From the NCBI RefSeq assembly GCF_900112845.1, contig NZ_FONG01000033.1:1-63706 (forward strand): a stretch of DNA of 63,706 bases. The letters are read 5' to 3'. The stretch comes from Actinacidiphila alni (GTDB lineage Bacteria; Actinomycetota; Actinomycetes; Streptomycetales; Streptomycetaceae). The position numbers and the translations under genes were made by a program. Numbering within the stretch: the first letter of the stretch is position 1; each line of letters begins with the position of its first letter. Positions 53,601-60,467 of the stretch are shown here, in pieces. The notes under the pieces were generated by a model that had not been told where the DNA came from, made no database searches, and saw nothing but the letters and a program-made list of their open reading frames with translations.

Positions 53601-53640
53601 CGCCCCCCGGCCTCGGCCTGCCTGGCAGCGGGCAACAAAA

Positions 53641-53672
53641 AACGGCGCCCTCCCGAAGGAGGGCGCCGTTTT
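53641..53672. terminator. Strong bidirectional terminator after smpB
   Basis: A perfect 13-bp stem, AACGGCGCCCTCC (53641-53653) with GGAGGGCGCCGTT (53658-53670), has a CGAA tetraloop and is flanked by an A-run and a T-run. It marks the right edge of the conserved core; accessory sequence follows at once. Confidence 0.93.
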
Positions 53673-53751
53673 ACATGGGGTGGTGGAGCTCCTCACCAGA
53701 TACTCGAACTCCGAGCTTGTCAACGATCTTCGCCGTACGGAGGAGGCGGTC

Positions 53752-53994
53752 ATGGCCTCGCGCGGTCGTCACGACGGCACTGACGCCAGCACGCTCAACC
53801 GGCAAGCTCCCGCACGCCCGGTGAAGCCCAAGCCAAAGAAGAAGCGCAGGCAGCTTACGGATGAAGAAGCCGCACGCTTGGTCGCTGACTGGAACGGCGG
53901 TCGCGGGGCCAAACAGAAGGAGCTGGCCACGCGTTATGACATCGCGTTGGCGACGGTGGAGCGGATCATCAAGCGGCACCGTGAGCGGTCCTGA
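53752..53994 (+). CDS. Small helix-turn-helix protein at the island edge
   Basis: This 80-residue basic protein has an N-terminal linker (PVKPKPKKKRRQ) and a C-terminal helix-turn-helix (LTDEEAARLVADWNGGRGAK, then QKELATRYDIALATVERIIK), like the DNA-binding tail of invertases or small excisionase-like regulators. The ATG at 53752 has GGAGGAGG five bases upstream and is preferred; the frame is also open back to a GTG at 53680 (104 residues), right after the smpB terminator. It is the first gene of the accessory region and could be a relic or regulator of the element. No catalytic recombinase domain is attached. Confidence 0.65.
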   Translation: MASRGRHDGTDASTLNRQAPARPVKPKPKKKRRQLTDEEAARLVADWNGGRGAKQKELATRYDIALATVERIIKRHRERS

Positions 53995-54034
53995 GACCTT
54001 GGACGTGCCCTAACAACTTTTAAAAGGAGGCTCT

Positions 54035-55225
54035 ATGAAAAACAACTCAGCAGCGCATCGCTGCGAATCGGCTCACTCTGCACTGGCTACGGCGGCCTCG
54101 ATATGGCCGTGCAGAGGGTCTTTGGCGGCACCCTGGCGTGGGTGGCGGACAACGACCGCCACGTAGCCACGTTGTTGGCTACGCATCATCCGGGCATACC
54201 AAACCTCGGTGACATCAGTGAGATTGACTGGCGCCACGTGAAGCCCATCGACATAATATGTGCGGGCTTCCCGTGCCAAGACATCAGTTTCGCCGGCCGT
54301 GGGGCCGGCATTATGCATTATGCAGGGGACGCGTAGTGGCCTCTGGCTCACCATCGCGCGAGGCATTCGCGTACTACGACCCAAGCTCATCGTCCTGGAG
54401 AACGTACAAGCCCTCCGCAGCCGCGGACTCGGACGCGTACTTGGCGACTTGGCCGCGCTCGGGTATGACGCACGCTGGACAAGCCTTCGAGCTTCCGATG
54501 TCGGCGCCGCTCACCGTAGGGAGCGGGTCTTCATCCTGGCGTACAACGCCGCGGGGCGAGAGTTCATCGACGCTCTTACGGACTCCGAACACCGGCGACA
54601 TGAAGAGCGCTCAGCCGGCGGCACTGCGCCAGGCGAAGCGCCATCAGGTACGGCTCGGGGATCTGTTCGTAAGTTACCCCCCGAGGGTTCTCTGAACATC
54701 AAGCTGTTGCCGACACCACGAGCCCGGGATGCTGCGGGAGCACGGCTCATGCCGAAGAAGACGGGTCTCGCACTCAACGACTTGGTTGTGTCACTGACGA
54801 CACCCCCATCTGCCGTTGCTGCCAACACCACTCGCCAGCGAGGGGGCCAAGGGCTCACCGTATCAGCGGGGCAGCCGGGGGGACTTGACGCTTACATCAA
54901 TGATCTTCTCCCTGTGGCGAGCAACGGGTTTCCGGGTGCGGCAGGCGGTGCCAGCTTCAACTGGGGGCAGTACGAGCCCGCCGTTCAGCGCTGGGCCAAC
55001 ACCGTAGGACGGGCTGCGCCGAGTCCTGTGGAACGAGGCACCCACGGCCAACCACGTTTGGCCTCTCGTTTTGTGGAGTGGCTCATGGGCTTGCCTGCCG
55101 GCTACGTCACCGACTTCGGCCTGCCACGTACCGGAGAGTTGCGGGCGTTGGGCAACGGAGCTGTGTCACAGCAGGCGGAGGAGGCGTTGCGGGTGCTGGT
55201 GCACTCCAAGTGCCCTCCGGCCTGA
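54035..55225 (+). pseudogene. Broken cytosine-C5 DNA methyltransferase
   Basis: The remains of a phage-type C5 methyltransferase: motif I GSLCTGYGGLD, motif IV GFPCQDISFAGRGAG with the catalytic Cys, then after a frame change GTRSGLW, motif VI LIVLENVQALRSRG, YDARWTSLRASDVGAAHRRERVF-like sequence and a C-terminal motif X-like GELRALGNGAVSQQA. Two lesions are clear. A good ribosome site (AAAAGGAGG) precedes an ATG at 54035 that is out of frame with motif I; one extra A in the A5 run at 54038-54042 would restore it. Then ATTATGC is tandemly duplicated (54310-54316, 54317-54323), shifting the frame; removing one copy reads GIMQGTRSGLW. The intact ancestor would have had about 390-395 residues. 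LPTP-like strings in other frames hint at more damage in the C-terminal part. Confidence 0.85.
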
Positions 55226-55428
55226 CTTCAGCGTTCCAAATGATGTTGAATAGTCGCCCGTCAGCAGGTCGTAGTGCACTGATCAAATATGGAACGCGTG
55301 TCGAGTGGCGGACTCGCGGGTAGTCAGGTGGAATGAGTGCAACCTCTGCATGAGGGTTGTCAGAGATGCGATCTTGTGCGATCATCAGCCCTTTGGGTTA
55401 AGATGTGAAAAAGTGGTAAAGTTAACAC

Positions 55429-55489
55429 ATGGAGAAGGAGGGGCGTACAATGAACGATGGCGACGGATAAAGTGGATCATGGGCGGTAA
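55429..55489 (+). other. Tiny leader ORFs with a strong ribosome site before the two-TM gene
   Basis: AAGGAGGGG (55435-55443) precedes an ATG at 55450 that encodes only MNDGDG before a stop; in other frames an ATG at 55457 gives MATDKVDHGR, and an ATG at 55429 gives MEKEGRTMNDGDG. A TTGTGC/TAAGAT pair with a 19-base spacer (55374-55404) might be the promoter. Their place just upstream of a terminator-like hairpin inside the next gene is what a transcription-attenuation leader looks like, but none of this is proven. Confidence 0.4.
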
Positions 55490-55491
55490 GG

Positions 55492-56430
55492 GTGCGACGG
55501 AGATTTAGAAACGAGACCATAGCACTTTGGACCTTCATGAAAAATGCCACCGCGAGGTATACCGGTGGCATTTTTGTTTTGTTTGCGTTAGGAATAGGTG
55601 GGGAGTATGCAACGAGCCGCTCTGATTGGGGGGCGACGGGGGAGCTTGTTCGCGGTCTGAGTGAGGCACTCTTAGTGAGTGGCGTTCTCGCCCTGATCGT
55701 GGATCCCGTACTTAAGCGCCGCATGCAGGACGAGTCAGGGTGGGGCGCACTGTTTGGCTATCTGAACCCCGATGCTCCGGCAAGTCTACGCGACGCGGTC
55801 GGAGAGTTGGCGAAAATATCTCGCTACTCAAAATCATGTAGCTGGACCATTGATTTTTCCTGGTTCGATGAGAGCCGTCAGGTACTCGCCGTCACTTTGG
55901 ATGTCGTCAACTCAGAAGTGAATCTCGACAAGAATCCGTATCGGCCAACCGGTAAACCGTGGGTTCTTGCTTCTACGCATGGGTTCCAGACGGAGTATTT
56001 GCAGTACTCCTTGAGTTGTCCAGGGCATTTTGCGCCGCTCGACGCCGATCGGACAACGCTTTCCCCTGTTGTCGTGACCAACGGAGATGGCTCAATTTAC
56101 ATTGATCTGATCCGGCTGGTTGGAAACCGCACGGTTCCTCCAGGTGCGACTTATGATACCCGCAAGCGTGCTCGTATGTACCGACATGTATCAGGTTACG
56201 TTCCGCTTCATCACGGTATATTTATCGAGTCCCTGAATATGAAGTTGAGCGGATCAGCGCTATCTGACTTGGATGTCACCATCTCGCACCCGAAGCAAAA
56301 AGGCCGCAGACTGCCCAGTGAATGGAAGCATCGCGGCAAAGAACAAGGAAGCGCGGACAGCAGGAACTTTGGTCGAGCAACACCAGGGCAGTTGACGCTC
56401 GTCTCCTGGGGCTTTGCAAGAGATATCTAG
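55492..56430 (+). CDS. Two-TM protein with C-terminal beta-rich domain (unknown)
   Basis: This 312-residue protein is not recognised. It has two TM segments near the N-terminus (GGIFVLFALGIGGEYA at about 25-40; LSEALLVSGVLALIVDPVL at about 56-74), a helical linker (NPDAPASLRDAVGELA), and a beta-rich cytoplasmic domain of about 200 residues. The same plan, with matching landmarks, is seen in the convergent gene at 56521-57618. The start is uncertain: GTG at 55492 or ATG at 55537, neither with a good ribosome site. A perfect 13-bp terminator-type hairpin lies across codons 17-28. Base composition is lower in GC than the core genome. It may be part of a defence or stress module of the island. 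Confidence 0.7.
   Translation: MRRRFRNETIALWTFMKNATARYTGGIFVLFALGIGGEYATSRSDWGATGELVRGLSEALLVSGVLALIVDPVLKRRMQDESGWGALFGYLNPDAPASLRDAVGELAKISRYSKSCSWTIDFSWFDESRQVLAVTLDVVNSEVNLDKNPYRPTGKPWVLASTHGFQTEYLQYSLSCPGHFAPLDADRTTLSPVVVTNGDGSIYIDLIRLVGNRTVPPGATYDTRKRARMYRHVSGYVPLHHGIFIESLNMKLSGSALSDLDVTISHPKQKGRRLPSEWKHRGKEQGSADSRNFGRATPGQLTLVSWGFARDI
55540..55584 (+). terminator. Terminator-like hairpin inside the start of the two-TM gene
   Basis: A perfect 13-bp stem, AAAAATGCCACCG (55540-55552) with CGGTGGCATTTTT (55563-55575), has a 10-base loop and is followed by GTTTTGTTTG. By its form it is a strong intrinsic terminator, yet it lies within the coding sequence, starting three bases after the alternative start ATG at 55537. 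This suggests attenuation rather than simple termination. Confidence 0.7.
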
Positions 56431-56520
56431 CGAGCCGGATCACCCCATGTGCGTTGTCCGCACCGTTCACTTCATAGAACCCCCTTTGCGCCAATGATAT
56501 CGAGTGTACGTACGGTAGGA

Positions 56521-57618
56521 CTACGCGTGTCTGGCAATGGGCATCTCGCCCTCAAGCACCCACACGAACGCCACGCCACCCTTGGGGAACGTCCAACCGT
56601 CGTAAACGATCGAGACGCTCGGCGTCGGATCCGACGCAGACAGCCGTGAGATGCGCGGCTGTCTTGGGCCAGAGAGGTAGTCGAGGACGTTCATGTAGCG
56701 GATACCGCAGTTGCCGTACGAAAGCTGCGCCGTGAAATCCTTGGTCGGTTGGGCAAGGTCGAGGTGCAACACGTGGCCGTGTTGCTGGACCAGCGCCCGG
56801 TAGGTGTAGGAAATGACGACTTCCTCGCCGGTAGTGGCCTCGTCACCAAGGTTGCAGGTGTAGGACTGGCCGTCCTTACGGGTGCTCCGTCGAGACGGCC
56901 GCCGTTTGCCGTTCACCGTGACCTCTACCAGCTCGAAGACCTCGGGAGATGCAGCGGTGAGCCCGTTGATCGGCTGGAAGTACCAGACCTCCGTGCTTGT
57001 CCGGTCGCTGGATAGCTCCCGGAAGGCGTCAAGGTCGGAGACGCATGAGAAGCGCAGGACAGGATTGGCGGGGACGAAGCGGTATTCCCACCGGACCGTG
57101 GCCACGAACATCGAGCCCTTGCCGTTCTGCCACGGAGCCAGCTCCACGACTACGTGGGCATCACGCCACCGCTCCTTAGCGCCGACCGTCTGTTCTCTGA
57201 GGTCGCGGTAGGCATCGGCGGCCAGCTCGCTGTCACCGAGACGGATGGCGAGCGTGTTCTCCACGATGCGGTCGAGTGTCTGTGACGAGGCCACGTTCGT
57301 CAGGGCGTCTGGCGCAAACGCGAAGCCGTCCACCACCGCGTCACGGATAGCCGGCGCTTCCTCGGACAACACCCTGCGCAAGCGCTCGTTGGCCCGGGTC
57401 TCGGCGTCGGCCTGGTCGATGTACTCGAAGAAGATGGCGATCAGGCCGGTGGTGAACAGTGCTGAGCCGATGTCCGTCACGGGGAGATCGTGCAGCCAGC
57501 CAGCCGCGTGGCTGTCCGCCCAATGCGCCAAGACCAAGAGAGCAACACCGACCACCGTCGCGATGGTGGCGAGCAAGGCAAGTTTGGCGCGATAGAGACG
57601 GTCAAGCGGGCTCTGCAT
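56521..57618 (-). CDS. Two-TM protein with C-terminal beta-rich domain (unknown, second)
   Basis: This 365-residue protein is not recognised. It has TM1 (LALLATIATVVGVALLVLAHW), a short outer loop, TM2 (IGSALFTTGLIAIFFEYI), then a helical linker with SEEAPAIRDAVVDGFAFAP and a beta-rich domain of about 230 residues with repeated strands (VVVELAPWQNGKGSMFVATV, VFELVEVTVNGKRRPSRRS, EEVVISYTYRALVQQHG, SVSIVYDGWTFPKGGVAFVW). The layout and several landmarks parallel the convergent two-TM protein at 55492-56430. Its GC content is closer to the core genome than its partner's. It starts at the ATG at 57618. It faces the other gene tail to tail with 90 bases between, so they are not one operon. Confidence 0.75.
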   Translation of the reverse strand: MQSPLDRLYRAKLALLATIATVVGVALLVLAHWADSHAAGWLHDLPVTDIGSALFTTGLIAIFFEYIDQADAETRANERLRRVLSEEAPAIRDAVVDGFAFAPDALTNVASSQTLDRIVENTLAIRLGDSELAADAYRDLREQTVGAKERWRDAHVVVELAPWQNGKGSMFVATVRWEYRFVPANPVLRFSCVSDLDAFRELSSDRTSTEVWYFQPINGLTAASPEVFELVEVTVNGKRRPSRRSTRKDGQSYTCNLGDEATTGEEVVISYTYRALVQQHGHVLHLDLAQPTKDFTAQLSYGNCGIRYMNVLDYLSGPRQPRISRLSASDPTPSVSIVYDGWTFPKGGVAFVWVLEGEMPIARHA

Positions 57619-57844
57619 ACAAGATCAATTATAGCAAACATGCAGGTCAGTGCGTGCAGAACAGGTACGACGCGCCCTCAAGTTCATGTGCGACCTCGGA
57701 GCGCACCCGGAAGTTGTCGATACTCACAAGCCGGACGCCGCCGCAGCGCTCATTATGGTCGGGGGTCTCCTACAAGCCTGGCGGTAACAGGACGCTGTAA
57801 AGCACTGCTGATTTGGGTCTTCCCCCCTGGTGCGAGAGGAAAGC

Positions 57845-59041
57845 CTACATGACTGGGGGTCGATACTCTCCGCAGCGCACGTTCGACCAACCTCCGAGCA
57901 CGTGTTGGAGGTGTGAGTAGATGTGCTGGTCGAAGGTGACTCGATCCCTTGGAACTCCCGGATACCCACTCCACTCCTGTAGTTCATCGTCGGTCGCATG
58001 ATGAACGCAGTAGTTGAACCGATCGTAGAGCGGCGGTTCGTTGAACAGGAACCAGAAGTAGGGGAACGCGACTGGCACGCGCTGCGAGAGGTCGCGTAGT
58101 TCGTCGGTGCCAGCCCGACTGATGTACTTCTCGGGTGCACCTTCGATCAGACCGGCCGCCTCGTCAATCAGGCCGGCCGTCAGGTAGCACAGGTAGAGCG
58201 AGGCCAGCAGGACGGCGACCTTGGAGTAGTTTTGTCGCATGCCGATGCGCGTGCCCCCATAGTGCACGTTGCTGTTGTCGTGCAGATCACGAGCGGCGTC
58301 GTGCGTGGGATGCAGGAATTTCCCGAGGAACGTGTAGTGGGCTTCGATCCGTGCGGCCACGGGAGCATCAATGAGTTCGTTGAGCTTCAAGAACTCCAGC
58401 AGCGCATCATATGAAAGATAGAACTTGTAGCTCAGCGCACTCTCGGCGCGGTGCCCCTTGAGTGCCATAATAAGTTCCGGCTCCGGCTCGTAGTACTGGA
58501 AGTAGTCCTCATCCTTGAGCCGCATGGTCTCAGGATGAAACTGCTGAAAATGAAAATAGTGAGCCGGGATGATGAAGTCGGGATCATCTTCGCTCTTGTA
58601 TCCTTCGGTCACATACGCCAGGTGCCGAGCGATCCGCGGCGCCTTCTTAACGTCAATAACAGCAGTCTCGCCGGCCGCACGGAGCGTCGCGTACTTCTCC
58701 CGCTCTTCCCGTAAGAAGACCTTGAACTCGGCCTCCGTTAGCTTCGTCATGTCGCGGAGTGTGAATAGCTTCCTACCGCGGCGCATCAGCATGAAGAGCA
58801 GGTAGTGCTCAAGCAGTGAGCGCCCGAGCCCCAAGGAATCTGTGACCTTCTGATTCTCGATGAGCAGGAGACAGCTATCCACCGTCTCCATGCGCATGTT
58901 GACGAAGTCCAGCATCTCGTCGTATGCGCCGAACTGGATCTCCCCCACGGCGATCTTGGCTCCCCATGCCCCATAGGCAACAAGCATCGCTCGCGTCAGG
59001 CTGTTCGCCCTGTCGATCTCAGCATCGATCCCATTGGGCAC
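57845..59041 (-). CDS. Unknown 398-residue helical protein
   Basis: Not recognised. The 398-residue protein is soluble and mostly helical by composition, with an N-terminal region (EIDRANSLTRAMLVAYGAWG, FVNMRMETVDSCLLLIENQK, LGLGRSLLEHYLLFMLMRRG) and a later RIEAHYTFLGKFLHPTHDAA that is followed by a conserved-looking NSNVHYGGTR. The arrangement of paired helices with His/Arg-rich loops recalls HEPN- or DUF5677-like proteins, but no R-x4-6-H active site is convincing. The C-terminus is WSNVRCGEYRPP. It is a single gene, with 226 bases to the two-TM gene and a 613-base mostly empty gap on its other side. Codon use suits the accessory island. Confidence 0.7.
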   Translation of the reverse strand: MPNGIDAEIDRANSLTRAMLVAYGAWGAKIAVGEIQFGAYDEMLDFVNMRMETVDSCLLLIENQKVTDSLGLGRSLLEHYLLFMLMRRGRKLFTLRDMTKLTEAEFKVFLREEREKYATLRAAGETAVIDVKKAPRIARHLAYVTEGYKSEDDPDFIIPAHYFHFQQFHPETMRLKDEDYFQYYEPEPELIMALKGHRAESALSYKFYLSYDALLEFLKLNELIDAPVAARIEAHYTFLGKFLHPTHDAARDLHDNSNVHYGGTRIGMRQNYSKVAVLLASLYLCYLTAGLIDEAAGLIEGAPEKYISRAGTDELRDLSQRVPVAFPYFWFLFNEPPLYDRFNYCVHHATDDELQEWSGYPGVPRDRVTFDQHIYSHLQHVLGGWSNVRCGEYRPPVM

Positions 59042-59184
59042 TTTGGCCTCCCGTGTCGCACAAAGCTCACACTAGAATCTCTTTCTAGCAGCGCCGCGCG
59101 AGGCGGGCAAGCGAATTTCGGAGAGGTGCTATGAGCGCGAACCTGGCGGGCGCGGATGGGCGCTTACGGCGCTTTCGAGGGTAG

Positions 59185-59532
59185 ATGCGAACTGACCATA
59201 AACCTGCTAAGCTGGAAGCATCCGTTTGCTCAGCTGTATCCACATCCTCTGGTTCGATTCCAGGCATCGTCCAATCAGCTGCCATAGCCTCACTGGAAGC
59301 AGCCTCCCTGGCTGACAACATTGTACGTCTCCGCCACGAGAAGCAGGAAGGAAACAAGAACGCCAACGAGGAGCCACGGCTACCTCTACGACGCAGGAAG
59401 GGAACGCACCGCAAGGCAAAGAAAAGAGGCAATTACATGAGTAAGGCACTAACGGGCGTAGCGCTGATACTGACGATGCATAGTGGTCTGGATGTGGCTG
59501 AAGCTGAGCAAACGGCGAAGAACAACATATAG
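59185..59532 (+). other. Weakly supported small ORF in a gene-poor stretch
   Basis: The 613 bases from 59042 to 59654 hold no firm gene. A 115-codon frame starts at the ATG at 59185, but its first half contains a tRNA T-arm-like hairpin and is unlikely to be coding. A shorter start at 59437, with AAGAGG seven bases upstream, gives a 31-residue peptide (MSKALTGVALILTMHSGLDV and a polar tail) that looks signal-like. A terminator follows at once, so a short transcript is plausible. Confidence 0.3.
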
Positions 59533-59545
59533 AGAAGCATGGCAG

Positions 59546-59587
59546 AAGGCGCCCTGACTCGTAGAGGAGCACGGGCGCTTTCTGTTT
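59546..59587 (+). terminator. Intrinsic terminator in the island
   Basis: GCGCCC (59549-59554) pairs with GGGCGC (59573-59578), with A-T pairs at the base, followed by TTTCTGTTTT. It ends whatever transcript covers the small peptide frame upstream. Confidence 0.65.
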
Positions 59588-59641
59588 TCCCATCACGGTG
59601 TCCAACGGTGGGCGGTCTGTTGGGTCATCCGGCAATCCCTC

Positions 59642-59647
59642 TACGCT
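59642..59647 (+). promoter_or_regulatory. -10-like TACGCT, leaderless start of the hydrolase
   Basis: TACGCT ends seven bases before the ATG at 59655. TTGGGT (59620-59625) lies 16 bases upstream as a possible -35. The gene thus follows the same leaderless pattern as several core genes. Confidence 0.5.
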
Positions 59648-59654
59648 TGCGGAC

Positions 59655-60467
59655 ATGCCTTCTGACACCGTGACGGTTCGCACGCTCGACGGCCTGCACC
59701 TGGCGGCCACGCTCGTAACGCCCTCGGAGACAACGGCCCGAGCCGCGGTGCTCGTGCACGGCGGAGGCGTCACGCGGGAGGAGGGTGGCTTCTTCCGTCG
59801 CCTTGCTGACGGCCTGGCGGCGGCCGGCGTGGCGTCGCTCCGGTTCGACTTGCGCGGCCACGGTGAGAGCGAGGGCCGGCAAGAAGAACTGACGCTCGCC
59901 ACCATCCTCAATGACATCCAGGTAGCGCTGGCCTACACGCGCGAGGCAACCGGCGCCGAGCAGATCACCTTGAACGGTACGAGCTTCACTGGTGGCGTTG
60001 CCGCCTACTACGCCGCACACCGACCGCACGAGGTCTCGCGCCTGCTGCTGTTCAATCCGCAGCTCGACTACAAGTGGCGCACCATCGACTCACGGCCGTA
60101 CTGGGTCAACGACTCCATCACCGAGGAAGCGGCCCACGGGCTCGCCGAACGCGGTTTCATCCAGTTCACGCCGACTCTTGTACATGGCCGCGCCATGCTC
60201 AACGAAGCGTTCTGGTTCCCGACGCAAGAAGCGCTCAGTCTCGTCCAGGCACCAACTCTTATCGTGCACGGCACCGCTGACACGCTCGTGCCGTTCGAGT
60301 CGTCGCAGAGCGCCGTACAACGCTTCAACGCTCCCGTACAACTCGTGCCCGTGAACGGTTCGCAGCATGGCTTCGCCGTCCATGATGACCCGCAGTACCT
60401 CGACCCCAAGAGCCAGGAGTACCAGGCGTTCGTCATCCGCACGGTGGCGGAGTGGCTGACAACCTAG
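59655..60467 (+). CDS. Alpha/beta hydrolase
   Basis: This 270-residue cytosolic protein is an alpha/beta-fold hydrolase. The oxyanion segment is VLVHGGGVT, a RFDLRGHGESEG strand-turn follows, the nucleophile elbow is GTSFTGG (Ser110) where most relatives have G-x-S-x-G, the acid lies in VHGTADTLVPF, and the catalytic His in GSQHGFAVH. An esterase or peptidase-like activity is likely; the substrate is unknown. The ATG at 59655 begins the fold and has a -10-like element seven bases before it. Its stop overlaps by four bases the stop of the convergent regulator gene. Confidence 0.87.
   Translation: MPSDTVTVRTLDGLHLAATLVTPSETTARAAVLVHGGGVTREEGGFFRRLADGLAAAGVASLRFDLRGHGESEGRQEELTLATILNDIQVALAYTREATGAEQITLNGTSFTGGVAAYYAAHRPHEVSRLLLFNPQLDYKWRTIDSRPYWVNDSITEEAAHGLAERGFIQFTPTLVHGRAMLNEAFWFPTQEALSLVQAPTLIVHGTADTLVPFESSQSAVQRFNAPVQLVPVNGSQHGFAVHDDPQYLDPKSQEYQAFVIRTVAEWLTT

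Noticed and set aside
55305..55508. A 67-codon ORF upstream of the two-TM gene
   Set aside because: It has no ribosome site, no family features, and overlaps the better supported leader signals.
59184..59273. A tRNA-like T-arm (CTGGTTCGATTCCAG with a GATGC/GCATC outer pairing)
   Set aside because: No D-arm or anticodon arm can be drawn, and the acceptor stem is only five pairs. It may be an attachment-site relic, but not a supported tRNA.
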